Shown one piece after another: positions 6,837 through 15,257 of a stretch of DNA of 24,923 bases (the stretch's first letter is position 1; the number at the start of each line of letters is the position of its first letter). The stretch comes from Clostridia bacterium (lineage in GTDB: Bacteria; Bacillota; Clostridia; Oscillospirales; Butyricicoccaceae). The translations under genes were made by a program, and so were the position numbers. The DNA lies in assembly GCA_017560175.1 (NCBI GenBank), contig JAFYOK010000190.1:1-24923 (forward strand), read 5' to 3'. The notes beneath the pieces were generated by a model. The model saw nothing but the letters and a program-made list of their open reading frames with translations, made no database searches and was not told the DNA's origin.

Positions 6837-8204
6837 GTGAAACTGACAAACGTCGAAAAGAAAGAAAACTTCCAGGTCGAACTGTCCATCATCGTTGAGA
6901 AGGAAGAGTTCGAAGCTGGCATCCAGGCTGCTTACCACAAGATCAAGGGCAGCGTCAACATCCCCGGCTTCCGTAAGGGCAAGGCTCCCAGAAAGATGAT
7001 CGAGAAGATGTACGGCGTAGAAGTCTTCTACGAAGATGCTATCGACCACTGCTATCCCGCTGCTTACGATGCAGCTGTTAAGGAAGCCGGCATTTCTCCC
7101 ATCGCTATCCTGGCTATGACAGACGCTACAGTTGAAGAAGGCGAGCTGAAGCTGGGTCTGCTGGTTCAGCTCAAGCCCGAGCTGACTGTTAAGGCTTACA
7201 AGGGCCTCGAGGCTGAGAAGAAGGCTGCTGAGGTTTCCGACGAGGATGTCCAGGCTGAGCTGGAGAAGATGGCTCAGAGAAACAGCCGCCAGGTCACAGT
7301 TGACCGCGCTGCTAAGATGGGTGACAGCGTCAAGTTCGACTTCAAGGGCTTCCAGGACGGCGTCGCTTTCGAGGGCGGCGAGGCTGAAGGCTATGAGCTG
7401 ATGCTGGGCTCCGGCATGTTCATCCCCGGTTTCGAAGAGCAGATCGAGGGTCATGTCGCCGGTGACGAGTTCGACGTCGATGTTACATTCCCCGCTGAGT
7501 ACCAGGCTGAAGAGCTGGCCGGCAAGCCTGCTGTCTTCAAGTGCAAGCTGCACGAAGTCCACGAGATTCAGAAGCCCGAGCTGGACGACGAGTTCGCTAA
7601 GGACGTCTCCGAGTTCGACACACTGGACGAGTACAAGGCTGATATGAAGTCCAAGATGCAGGCTATGGCTGAGCAGAATGCTGATCGTGCTTTCGAAGAG
7701 GCTCTGATGGGCAAGCTGGTCGAGGGCCTCGAGGGCGAGATCCCCGAAGTCATGGTCGAGAAGGAGATCGACTTCATCGTTAACGACTACTCCTACCAGA
7801 TCGCTATGCAGAGCGGTATGAAGTTCGATGACTACCTGTCCATGAGCGGCATGAACATCGATATGTTCCGTTCCATGTTCAAGGCTACAGCTGAGACACG
7901 CGTCAAGACACGCCTGGCTCTGGAGGCTGTTGTCCGCGCTGAGGCTATCGAAGTCACAGAAGAAGAGATGGAGAAGCAGTTCGCTGATATGGCTGCTCAG
8001 TACGGCATGGAAGTCGAGGCTGTCAAGGCTCAGATCAACGCAGCTGACCTGAAGATGGATCTGGCTGTTTCCAAGGCTGTTGAGGTCGTCAAGGCTGAAG
8101 CTAAGGTTGCTAAGGCTAAGAAGGCTCGCAAGCCCGCTGCTAAGAAGACAAAGAAGGCTGAGGCCGAAGAAGTTTCGACAGAAAAGGCTGAAGACAACGA
8201 GTAA
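6837..8204 (+). CDS. tig: Trigger factor, ribosome-bound chaperone and prolyl isomerase
   Basis: Trigger factor binds ribosomal protein L23 at the tunnel exit and shields nascent chains. The N-terminal ribosome-binding domain has the signature PGFRKGKAP (43-51). An FKBP-type prolyl isomerase domain spans about 160-245 (GDSVKFDFKGF, FIPGFEEQIEG), followed by a helical substrate-binding region. The GTG start at 6837 is chosen because AAGGAGGG lies seven bases upstream and the protein begins at the conserved N-terminus; an upstream in-frame ATG at 6705 would translate the leader. The 455 residues exceed the usual 425-435 because of a Lys/Ala-rich tail (about 420-445) of histone-like PAAKKTKKA character. 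Codon use is extremely biased toward GCT and ACA, indicating high expression. It heads tig-clpP-clpX. Confidence 0.97.
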   Translation: MKLTNVEKKENFQVELSIIVEKEEFEAGIQAAYHKIKGSVNIPGFRKGKAPRKMIEKMYGVEVFYEDAIDHCYPAAYDAAVKEAGISPIAILAMTDATVEEGELKLGLLVQLKPELTVKAYKGLEAEKKAAEVSDEDVQAELEKMAQRNSRQVTVDRAAKMGDSVKFDFKGFQDGVAFEGGEAEGYELMLGSGMFIPGFEEQIEGHVAGDEFDVDVTFPAEYQAEELAGKPAVFKCKLHEVHEIQKPELDDEFAKDVSEFDTLDEYKADMKSKMQAMAEQNADRAFEEALMGKLVEGLEGEIPEVMVEKEIDFIVNDYSYQIAMQSGMKFDDYLSMSGMNIDMFRSMFKATAETRVKTRLALEAVVRAEAIEVTEEEMEKQFADMAAQYGMEVEAVKAQINAADLKMDLAVSKAVEVVKAEAKVAKAKKARKPAAKKTKKAEAEEVSTEKAEDNE

Positions 8205-8247
8205 TATAATTTATATGACTTCGTATCCCGGAAAGGAGAGCATATAA

Positions 8248-8829
8248 ATGCCTTATGTACCTATGGTCGTCGAGCAGACAAGCCGTGGCGAGAGATCCTA
8301 TGATATCTATTCCCGCCTGCTCAATGACCGCGTCGTTATCCTGTCGGATGAGGTCAACGATCAGACTGCAAGCCTGATCGTTGCCCAGCTGCTTTATCTT
8401 GAAGCACAGGATCCCGATAAGGATATCCAGTTCTATATCAATAGCCCCGGCGGCTCGATCTCGTCCGGTCTGGCCATTTACGACACTATGAACTATATCA
8501 AGTGTGACGTATCGACCATCTGCATCGGCATGGCTGCCAGCATGGGTGCATTCCTGCTGACCGCCGGTGCCAAGGGCAAGCGTTTTGCACTGCCCAACAG
8601 CGAGATCATGATCCACCAGCCTCTGGGCGGCATGCAGGGTCAGGCTTCCGATATCAAGATCCACGCAGACCGTATCATCAAGAAGCGTGAAAAGCTCAAC
8701 CAGATCATGTGTGAGTGCACCGGTCAGCCTATGGACGTTATGAATGAAGCCACCGACAGAGATAACTTCATGTCGGCACAGGAGGCCCTGGACTTTGGTC
8801 TGATCGATCAGATCATCGAAAAGAGATAA
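8248..8829 (+). CDS. clpP: ATP-dependent Clp protease proteolytic subunit
   Basis: The 193-residue protein forms the two-ring ClpP peptidase chamber. The catalytic triad is visible: Ser98 in GMAASMGAFLL, His123 in MIHQPLGG, and Asp172 in TDRDNFMSA. The oligomer-interface motif NSPGGSISSG is present, and length and residue numbering match ClpP of other bacteria. AAAGGAGA precedes the ATG. The gene sits 43 bases after tig and 15 bases before clpX, the tig-clpP-clpX order known from proteobacteria and many clostridia, whereas Bacillus keeps clpP elsewhere. I saw no CtsR-type operator upstream of it. Confidence 0.98.
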   Translation: MPYVPMVVEQTSRGERSYDIYSRLLNDRVVILSDEVNDQTASLIVAQLLYLEAQDPDKDIQFYINSPGGSISSGLAIYDTMNYIKCDVSTICIGMAASMGAFLLTAGAKGKRFALPNSEIMIHQPLGGMQGQASDIKIHADRIIKKREKLNQIMCECTGQPMDVMNEATDRDNFMSAQEALDFGLIDQIIEKR

Positions 8830-8844
8830 ACGAGGTACTTTCAA

Positions 8845-10083
8845 ATGCCTTCGAACGATAAGAAAGACCTGCGCTGCAGTTTTTGCGGCAGAACGCAGGC
8901 TGAAGTCAAGCGTCTGATTGCCGGCCCCGGCGTTTATATCTGCAATGAGTGCATTGAGATCTGTGCCGAGCTGATTGGCGAAGAGCAGGATCTGCTGGAG
9001 CCTATGCAGGGCTTGGAGGCTCTGGATAAGCTGCCTACACCTGCCGAGATCAAGGAAGGTCTCGATCAGTATATCATTGGTCAGGATCGTGCTAAGGTTG
9101 CGCTGGCGGTCGCCGTTTATAACCACTATAAGCGTATCCGCAGCAAGGAGCAGCACAGCGACGGTGCAGAACTGCAGAAGAGCAATATTCTGATGATCGG
9201 TCCCACAGGCAGTGGTAAGACCTATCTTGCCCAGACCCTGGCCAAGAATCTGCAGGTGCCTTTTGCCATTGCTGATGCTACCACACTGACCGAAGCCGGT
9301 TATGTCGGTGAGGACGTTGAGAATATTCTGCTCCGTCTGATCCAGGCTGCTGATTATGACGTCGAACTGGCTGAGCGCGGCATCATCTATATCGATGAGC
9401 TGGATAAGATCGCCCGTAAGAGCGAGAATCCCTCCATTACCCGTGATGTATCGGGCGAGGGTGTTCAGCAGGCGCTGCTCAAGATCCTGGAGGGTACGGT
9501 TGCCAATGTTCCTCCTCAGGGCGGACGTAAGCATCCCCATCAGGAATTTATCCAGATCGATACAAGCAATATCCTCTTTATTTGCGGCGGTGCCTTTGAC
9601 GGCATCGAAAAGGTCGTTGAAAAGCGTACCGGCAAGCAGGGCATCGGTTTTGGTGCTGAAGTCCATTCCAAGAAGGATATTCGCAATGCCGATCTGCTCC
9701 AGAAGGTCGAGCACCATGATGTGCTCAAGTTCGGTCTGATCCCCGAGCTGGTTGGCCGTCTGCCCATTCTGGTTTCGCTGGACAACCTGGATGAGAATGC
9801 GCTGCTGGATATTCTGGTCAAGCCCAAGAATGCCATCACCAAGCAGTATCAGCATCTTTTCCGTCTGGACAATGTTGAACTTGAGTTTGAAGAAGCGGCT
9901 CTCAAAGCCATCGCCAAAAAGACAATCGAGCGCAATACAGGTGCCCGTGGTCTGCGTTCGGTCGTTGAAGGTCTGCTGACCCAGCTGATGTTTGATGTTC
10001 CTTCCGATCCCTCGATCAAGAAGGCTATTATTACTGAGGAACATGTCAACGGCACAGGCGAACCTAAGCTGATCCGCGAATAA
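8845..10083 (+). CDS. clpX: ATP-dependent Clp protease ATP-binding subunit ClpX
   Basis: ClpX is the AAA+ unfoldase that recognises tagged substrates and feeds them to ClpP. The N-terminal C4 zinc-binding domain has Cys11, Cys14, Cys33 and Cys36. Walker A GPTGSGKT is at 119-126 and Walker B IYIDELDK at 181-188. The pore-region GYVGEDVE and sensor II GARGLRS are present. The IGF loop (267-269) that docks into ClpP is intact, so this is a functional partner of the adjacent clpP. The 412-residue length is typical. GAGGT precedes the ATG. A strong terminator follows, so clpX ends the tig transcript. Confidence 0.98.
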   Translation: MPSNDKKDLRCSFCGRTQAEVKRLIAGPGVYICNECIEICAELIGEEQDLLEPMQGLEALDKLPTPAEIKEGLDQYIIGQDRAKVALAVAVYNHYKRIRSKEQHSDGAELQKSNILMIGPTGSGKTYLAQTLAKNLQVPFAIADATTLTEAGYVGEDVENILLRLIQAADYDVELAERGIIYIDELDKIARKSENPSITRDVSGEGVQQALLKILEGTVANVPPQGGRKHPHQEFIQIDTSNILFICGGAFDGIEKVVEKRTGKQGIGFGAEVHSKKDIRNADLLQKVEHHDVLKFGLIPELVGRLPILVSLDNLDENALLDILVKPKNAITKQYQHLFRLDNVELEFEEAALKAIAKKTIERNTGARGLRSVVEGLLTQLMFDVPSDPSIKKAIITEEHVNGTGEPKLIRE

Positions 10084-10128
10084 ATCTTTGCAGATCGATC
10101 AAAAATAAAATAAAGCACTGCTGCTTTT

Positions 10129-10162
10129 GGCAGGGTGAGGGAGACCTCACCCTGCCTTTTTT
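10129..10162 (+). terminator. Rho-independent terminator after clpX
   Basis: A perfect 12-bp stem GGCAGGGTGAGG (10129-10140) / CCTCACCCTGCC (10145-10156) closes on a GAGA tetraloop and is followed by six T (10157-10162). Confidence 0.97.
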
Positions 10163-10172
10163 GAATTTTCTA

Positions 10173-10193
10173 CGACTTTTCCCGGAGAAGTCG
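10173..10193. promoter_or_regulatory. Imperfect palindrome upstream of the lon -35 (candidate operator)
   Basis: Half-sites CGACTTTTCC and GGAGAAGTCG surround a central C at 10183; nine of ten positions are symmetric. It ends nine bases before the lon -35. It resembles neither CIRCE (HrcA) nor the CtsR heptad repeat. Binding by a regulator is inference. Confidence 0.4.
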
Positions 10194-10202
10194 CGCGTTG
10201 AC

Positions 10203-10231
10203 TTGAAATAAATCATAATTTGTGGTATACT
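10203..10231 (+). promoter_or_regulatory. Promoter of lon
   Basis: -35 TTGAAA (10203-10208), 17-base spacer, -10 TATACT (10226-10231), with TG one base before the -10. The -10 overlaps GTATACT (10225-10231), which is the reverse complement of AGTATAC at 10250-10256 near the start codon. Confidence 0.72.
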
Positions 10232-10258
10232 ATCCACTTAGAATGGAGGAGTATACTA

Positions 10259-12688
10259 ATGCCCAACGAATTCGACAGCCGATTGATCGTTCATAACATT
10301 CCCACCATGGCTCTGGTCGGAATTACGGTCTTTCCCAATACTGTCTTTCATTTTGATGTAGGTCGTCAGGTTTCTATCAATGCGCTGAATAAGGCCATGT
10401 CTGCCGACCAGAAAATTTTCCTTGTTTCCCAGAAAGAGCTCTCTGTTGAAACCCCTACTTTTAACGATATATATCGCATGGGCACCATTGCCAAGATCAA
10501 GCAGGTCCTGCGTATGCCCGGCGGCACGCTGCGTGTCCTGGCCGAAGGTGAATCCCGTGCCATCGTTTACGCACCCCTGTCGGATAACGAATATCTGCGC
10601 TGTGATGCCTATCTGATCGAGGCGGAGGCCCGCGAAGCCACACTCAAGCGTGATCAGGCTGCGCTGCGAACCCTGCGTGATCTGTTCCTGGAGTATGCGG
10701 ATCTGGCCCCCAAGGTCAACCAGGATGTCGTATCCAAGGTTTTTGATAACAACGACATGGCCTGGGTTTCCGACTTTATTGCACAGAATATCTTTATTCA
10801 GCACAATGACAAGCAGCGTGTCCTGGAAGAGACCGATCCCCGTCGCCGCTGCATGCTGCTGACCCGTATTTTGACCGATGAGATCGATATTCTCGTTCTG
10901 GAGCAGGATATTCAGAACAAGGTCAAGCTGCAGATGGACAAGAACCAGCGCGATTATTATCTGCGCGAGCAGATTCGTGTCATCTATGAGGAGCTGGGCG
11001 AAGGCGAAGATGTCCTGTCGGAAGCTAAAAAATATGCCGAGCGTATTGAAGCCCTCAAGTTCCCCCAGGAGATCGAGGACAAGCTCAAGAAGGAAGCTGC
11101 CCGTCTGGGTCGCCTGCAGGCCAATTCTCCCGACGGCGGTGTTATTCGCAACTATCTGGACACCGTTCTGGAGCTGCCCTGGCATAAACTGACCAACGAG
11201 AACAATGATATTGCCAAGGCGGCCAAGATCCTGGATGCCGATCACTACGGTCTGCAGAAGGTCAAGGAGCGTATTCTGGAGTTCTTTGCCGTCAAGCAGC
11301 TGGCCGGTGGCTTCAAGGGTCAGATCATCTGTCTGGTCGGCCCTCCCGGCGTCGGTAAGACATCGATCGCCAGTTCCATCGCCCGTGCACTGGGCCGTAA
11401 TTATGCCCGTATTTCGCTGGGTGGTGTTCGTGACGAGGCCGATATTCGCGGCCATCGCCGTACCTATATCGGCTCTATGCCAGGCCGCATCATTTCTGCT
11501 GTCAAGCAGGCAGGCAGCCGTAATCCCCTCATCCTGATTGATGAGATTGACAAGCTGTCTTCCGATTATAAGGGAGATCCTTCCTCGGCGTTGCTGGAGG
11601 TCTTTGATACCGCACAGAACTCGGCTTTTGTCGACCATTATCTCGATATTCCTTTTGACCTCAGCGATGTTCTCTTTGTCTGTACAGCCAACTATGCCGA
11701 TAATATCCCCGGTCCTCTCTATGACCGAATGGAGATCATCGACCTTTCCGGTTATACCGCAGAAGAGAAGATGCATATCGCTCGCGAGCATCTGCTGCCC
11801 AAGCAGCTTAAGCTCAATGGCCTCAAGGGCTCCAATCTGATCGTTCCCGAAAAGTCCATGCATGCCATCATCGAAGGCTATACCCGCGAAGCAGGTGTCC
11901 GTTCGCTGGAACGTGAACTGGCCAAGCTGTGCCGTAAAACTGCCAAGTATCTGCTGGAAAGCGGCAAGAAGTCGGTTCGCATCAATAACGAAAATATGGT
12001 CAAGTATCTGGGCAATGTCCGCTTCAAGAAGCGCAAGCTGGCCGCAGAGAACGACTGTGGTATTGTCAACGGCTTGGCCTGGACCAGCGTTGGCGGTGAG
12101 ATGCTGGAAGTCGAAGCCATTGCCATCGAAGGCAGCGGCAAGATCGAAGTCACCGGTAATCTCGGCGATGTTATGAAGGAATCGGTCCGTGCGGCTATGA
12201 CCTATATCCGCAGCCGCAGTGAGGCGCTGGGTATCGATAAGGATTTCCATAAGAATAAGGATATACATATCCATTTCCCCGAAGGTGCTGTTCCCAAGGA
12301 CGGTCCCTCGGCAGGTATTACCATTTCTACAGCATTGATTTCTGCACTGACCGGTAAGCGCGTCAGCAGCAGCATCGCCATGACCGGTGAAGTTACCATT
12401 ACCGGCCGCGTTCTGGCCATCGGCGGTCTGAAGGAAAAGACCATGGCGGCTTATCTCCATGATTGCAAGCGTGTCATCATCCCCGAAGAGAATCTCCGTG
12501 ATCTGGACGATATCGATCCCAAGGTTCGCGAGAATCTGGAGTTTGTTGCCGCCAAGCACATGGATGATGTCGTTCGTGCTGTTTTTTCCTATGTCACCGT
12601 TGAGGAGCAGGCTGAAGAGAAGAAAGAGGAATACAACCTCGTTGTTCCTGCCGCTGTTCCCAACGTCACCGGTGTTCGTCAGCAGTAA
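10259..12688 (+). CDS. lon: ATP-dependent protease Lon (LonA type)
   Basis: Lon degrades misfolded and regulatory proteins in the cytoplasm. The 809-residue protein has the LonA order: N-terminal substrate domain (about 1-200), a coiled-coil helical region, the AAA+ module with Walker A GPPGVGKT (361-368) and Walker B LIDEID (Asp428, Glu429), and the C-terminal protease domain with catalytic Ser684 in PKDGPSAG and Lys727 in GGLKEK. Ser-Lys spacing equals that of E. coli Lon. I chose ATG 10259, which has GGAGGA eight bases upstream; an in-frame ATG at 10220 lies within the promoter. There is no lonB gene beside it, unlike in Bacillus. It starts a long run of genes with no obvious terminator up to rluB; engB follows 17 bases later. 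Confidence 0.98.
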   Translation: MPNEFDSRLIVHNIPTMALVGITVFPNTVFHFDVGRQVSINALNKAMSADQKIFLVSQKELSVETPTFNDIYRMGTIAKIKQVLRMPGGTLRVLAEGESRAIVYAPLSDNEYLRCDAYLIEAEAREATLKRDQAALRTLRDLFLEYADLAPKVNQDVVSKVFDNNDMAWVSDFIAQNIFIQHNDKQRVLEETDPRRRCMLLTRILTDEIDILVLEQDIQNKVKLQMDKNQRDYYLREQIRVIYEELGEGEDVLSEAKKYAERIEALKFPQEIEDKLKKEAARLGRLQANSPDGGVIRNYLDTVLELPWHKLTNENNDIAKAAKILDADHYGLQKVKERILEFFAVKQLAGGFKGQIICLVGPPGVGKTSIASSIARALGRNYARISLGGVRDEADIRGHRRTYIGSMPGRIISAVKQAGSRNPLILIDEIDKLSSDYKGDPSSALLEVFDTAQNSAFVDHYLDIPFDLSDVLFVCTANYADNIPGPLYDRMEIIDLSGYTAEEKMHIAREHLLPKQLKLNGLKGSNLIVPEKSMHAIIEGYTREAGVRSLERELAKLCRKTAKYLLESGKKSVRINNENMVKYLGNVRFKKRKLAAENDCGIVNGLAWTSVGGEMLEVEAIAIEGSGKIEVTGNLGDVMKESVRAAMTYIRSRSEALGIDKDFHKNKDIHIHFPEGAVPKDGPSAGITISTALISALTGKRVSSSIAMTGEVTITGRVLAIGGLKEKTMAAYLHDCKRVIIPEENLRDLDDIDPKVRENLEFVAAKHMDDVVRAVFSYVTVEEQAEEKKEEYNLVVPAAVPNVTGVRQQ

Positions 12689-12705
12689 CTGCTACAGGAG
12701 GAATT

Positions 12706-13290
12706 ATGAACTTAAATAAAACCAAGTTTATCCGTTCGGCGGCATCTCCCAAGGATTTTCCGGCCGACGATGCCAAGCGCTTTGTCTTTGTAGGTCGTTC
12801 CAATGTAGGTAAGTCCTCTACGATCAACTGTCTGGTCGGTAAGAAGGGTTTTGCCAAGGTCAGCTCCATGCCCGGCAAGACCGTCTATGTCAATATGTTC
12901 AATGTTGAAGATAAGGCATGGATCATCGACCTGCCCGGTTATGGCTATTCCAAGACTTCCAAGGAAGAGCGTGCCCGTTATTCGGCGCTGATTGATAAGT
13001 ATTTTGAATGCGATATGGAGAAGATTTCCCGCATTTATGTTATTGTCGATATTCGCCACAAGCCTACGGCCGACGACCAGATGATGGTCGAGTGGATCCG
13101 TGCTTACAATCTGCCCATGACCATCGTTGCCAATAAGCTGGACAAGCTCAAGAAGTCGCAGATCCAGCCTGCACTGGATCTCATCCGTGAGACTCTGCTG
13201 CTGGGTGAAGAGACACCTCTGATTGCAATTTCGGCAGATAAGGGTGATGGCCGCGATCTGCTGGTCAGCGATATGCTGTCGGTATTCTAA
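12706..13290 (+). CDS. engB: Ribosome biogenesis GTPase EngB (YsxC)
   Basis: A 194-residue Era/EngB-type GTPase needed for assembly of the large ribosomal subunit. G1 GRSNVGKSS (30-38), G3 DLPGYGYS (75-82), G4 NKLD (143-146) and G5 ISAD (175-178) are all visible in canonical order. The conserved switch I segment SSMPGKTVYVN is present. GGAGGA precedes the ATG. The lon-engB pair is conserved in Bacillus (lonA-ysxC), supporting both assignments. Confidence 0.97.
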   Translation: MNLNKTKFIRSAASPKDFPADDAKRFVFVGRSNVGKSSTINCLVGKKGFAKVSSMPGKTVYVNMFNVEDKAWIIDLPGYGYSKTSKEERARYSALIDKYFECDMEKISRIYVIVDIRHKPTADDQMMVEWIRAYNLPMTIVANKLDKLKKSQIQPALDLIRETLLLGEETPLIAISADKGDGRDLLVSDMLSVF

Positions 13291-13319
13291 GCCGCGCATA
13301 CAAAAAGGAGCTAAAAACA

Positions 13320-13964
13320 TTGAAAGATCTGCAGTATTATATCATCGTTATCCCTGCAGCGCTGATTGCTATTTCTATCCATGAGATGAGCCATGCCTGG
13401 GCGGCATGGCTGCTTGGTGACCGTACAGCGCAGCAGCAGGGAAGATTGAATATGAATCCGCTGTCCCATATCGATCCTTTGGGCTTTCTATGCATGATCT
13501 TTTTTGGATTTGGTTGGGCCAAACCGGTTCCGGTCAATCCCTATTATTTCAAGAACCGTAAACTTGGCATGGCGGTTACTGCTGTTGCCGGTCCGCTGAG
13601 CAATTTTATCCTCGGATTTCTTTCGATTGTTGCCTATGTACTGATCTTTTTCTCCCAGGCGGGAGATATGGTTATGGCACTTGGAAAGTTTCTGATGACA
13701 TTGGGCAGTCTGAGCATAGGCCTGGGTGTCTTTAATCTGTTGCCTATTCCGCCCTTGGACGGCTCCAAAGTCCTGTTTCTGTTCTTGCCTAATAAGGCTA
13801 TCCATTGGGTATATCAGTATGAAGGGTATATTCGTCTGGCGCTGCTGCTTGGTCTTTATTTCGGTGCGTTTCGCAGCTGGATCGGTATCGGCCAGAGTGC
13901 TTTGGTCGATGTGGCCATTGATGGAGGCATCCGTGTGGCAGAGCTGTTGGGCCTGGGGTGGTAA
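13320..13964 (+). CDS. Site-2 protease family (M50) membrane metallopeptidase
   Basis: The 214-residue integral membrane protein has the zinc-binding HEMSH (21-25) in its first hydrophobic segment and the second M50 signature LLPIPPLDG (140-148) with Asp147 as the likely third zinc ligand. About five membrane segments are apparent. The compact form without PDZ domain resembles the YwhC/YtgP-type minimal M50 proteins near scpAB in Firmicutes. Such enzymes cut within or near the membrane; the substrate is unknown. Start is TTG at 13320, supported by AAAGGAG nine bases upstream and the absence of an in-frame ATG before the HExxH helix. Stop lies two bases before scpA. Confidence 0.88.
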   Translation: MKDLQYYIIVIPAALIAISIHEMSHAWAAWLLGDRTAQQQGRLNMNPLSHIDPLGFLCMIFFGFGWAKPVPVNPYYFKNRKLGMAVTAVAGPLSNFILGFLSIVAYVLIFFSQAGDMVMALGKFLMTLGSLSIGLGVFNLLPIPPLDGSKVLFLFLPNKAIHWVYQYEGYIRLALLLGLYFGAFRSWIGIGQSALVDVAIDGGIRVAELLGLGW

Positions 13965-13966
13965 CT

Positions 13967-14695
13967 ATGGCAGAAAAGGTGACTTTCCATCTGGCGCAGT
14001 TTGATGGCCCTTTGGATCTTCTGCTTCATCTGCTGTCGAGAAATCGCATAGAAATCAAAGATATTCCCATTGCAGAGATCTGCGCTCAGTATTTGGAATA
14101 TCTTGAAAGAATGCGTACCCTGGATATCGAAGTGGCCGGCGAGTTTATTGCTATGGCTTCTCATCTGGTGTATATCAAGTCCAAAATGCTGCTACCGGTT
14201 TATGAAGATGAGGGAGCAGAAGACCCTCGTACGGCTCTGATCGAGACTCTGTTGGATTATCAGAGGGTCAAGCAGGCCGGAGGTATGCTGTTGGGACGCT
14301 ATGAAATGGGCAAAGATGTTTTTACCCGCGATCGAGAAGTTCTGGGTACTGACCCAGGGCAGCTGTATGACCATACAGCAGATCATCTGAAAAAAGCCAT
14401 TATTGCCATTCTGGAACGTGCCGGCCGCAAGTTACCGCCTCCTGTGGAGTCTTTCAGCGGTATTGTCGGTCGACATCGTGTATCGGTAGAGGATAAGATT
14501 ACTGAGATCCTGAAACGGTTCCGTAGCAGTGAGCGTCTGAGTTTTAATCAGTTGGTTCTTGAAGCGGAAGATCGTTCGGGTGTTGTTGCAGTTTTTCTTG
14601 CAGTGCTGGAAATGTCCAAAAACCGAAGGGTACAGATCGAGGAAGAGAACGAACAGTATACACTGATATGGATGGGAGAAAATGATGGAGAGTAA
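13967..14695 (+). CDS. scpA: Segregation and condensation protein A
   Basis: ScpA is the kleisin that joins Smc heads in the bacterial condensin complex. The 242-residue protein starts with the family motif FDGPLDLLLHLL, continues with a long helical region (EFIAMASHLVYIKSKMLLP), an acidic linker, and a C-terminal winged helix (DRSGVVAVFLAVLEM). Start ATG 13967 has GGGGTGG just upstream; an in-frame GTG at 13958 would overlap the previous gene. It overlaps the beginning of scpB, as is usual. No smc gene is in the window. Confidence 0.95.
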   Translation: MAEKVTFHLAQFDGPLDLLLHLLSRNRIEIKDIPIAEICAQYLEYLERMRTLDIEVAGEFIAMASHLVYIKSKMLLPVYEDEGAEDPRTALIETLLDYQRVKQAGGMLLGRYEMGKDVFTRDREVLGTDPGQLYDHTADHLKKAIIAILERAGRKLPPPVESFSGIVGRHRVSVEDKITEILKRFRSSERLSFNQLVLEAEDRSGVVAVFLAVLEMSKNRRVQIEEENEQYTLIWMGENDGE

Positions 14696-15257
14696 CAGAA
14701 AATCTGTATACGCCTTGGAGGCCATCCTTTTCGCTGCAGGCGACTCCATGCCGGCAGAAAAGTTGTGTGCTGTACTGGAGATCGATCGGTCGACATTGGA
14801 AAGCTGGGCTTCACAGCTGGCCGATGAATATGATTACAATATGCGCGGCATGCGGCTGGTGCGGCTGAATGATCGTTACCAGTTGGTCTCTCGTCAGGAG
14901 TATGCCGAACCTGTCCGCAAAGCATTGGAATCCGGAAGGCCACCCGTTCTTTCACAGTCCGCATTGGAAGTGCTGGCGATTATTGCTTATAAACAACCGA
15001 TCACCCGAGCATATATCGATCAGGTACGCGGTATTGCCAGCAGTCATACAGTGGCAGGTCTGGCAGAAAAGGGATTGATCGAAAGCTGCGGTCGTCTGGA
15101 TGTTCCCGGACGTCCCAATTTGTACGTGACCACCGAGAAGTTTCTAAGGTCCTTTGGTCTGTCAGATCTGGAGCAGCTTCCTTATGTTGAGGGCTTTGAG
15201 ATCGAACATGGAAGCGAACAGTTGTCGTTGGAAGCTCAGGAGGGAGAAAGATCATGA
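14685..15257 (+). CDS. scpB: Segregation and condensation protein B
   Basis: ScpB dimerises and binds ScpA in the Smc-ScpAB condensin. The 190-residue protein has two winged-helix domains; family landmarks are ALEAILFAAGDSMPAEKL near the N-terminus and LEVLAIIAYKQPITRAYID with VRGI further on, followed by GRPNLYVTTEKFLRSFGL. Two adjacent ATG codons exist (14682, 14685); GGGAG at 14674-14678 gives better spacing to 14685. It overlaps scpA by 11 bases and the next gene by four (ATGA). Confidence 0.95.
   Translation: MESNRKSVYALEAILFAAGDSMPAEKLCAVLEIDRSTLESWASQLADEYDYNMRGMRLVRLNDRYQLVSRQEYAEPVRKALESGRPPVLSQSALEVLAIIAYKQPITRAYIDQVRGIASSHTVAGLAEKGLIESCGRLDVPGRPNLYVTTEKFLRSFGLSDLEQLPYVEGFEIEHGSEQLSLEAQEGERS

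Noticed and set aside
8094..8190. Repeat-like Lys/Ala codons at the end of tig taken as a tandem repeat
   Set aside because: The GCTAAG-like units are irregular and explained by amino-acid composition plus codon bias; it is kept only as a protein tail observation.
8205..8247. Possible CtsR or HrcA operator before clpP
   Set aside because: No GGTCAAA-type heptads or TTAGCACTC/GAGTGCTAA dyad are visible in the 43-base gap.
8140..10044. A 634-codon minus-strand frame opposite clpP and clpX
   Set aside because: It is a shadow of two conserved genes; the translation is low-complexity Leu/Ile/Asp-rich with no motif, and no promoter or ribosome site supports it.
10256..12559. A 767-codon minus-strand frame opposite lon
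   Set aside because: Same reason: it mirrors lon codons almost end to end and has no family features.
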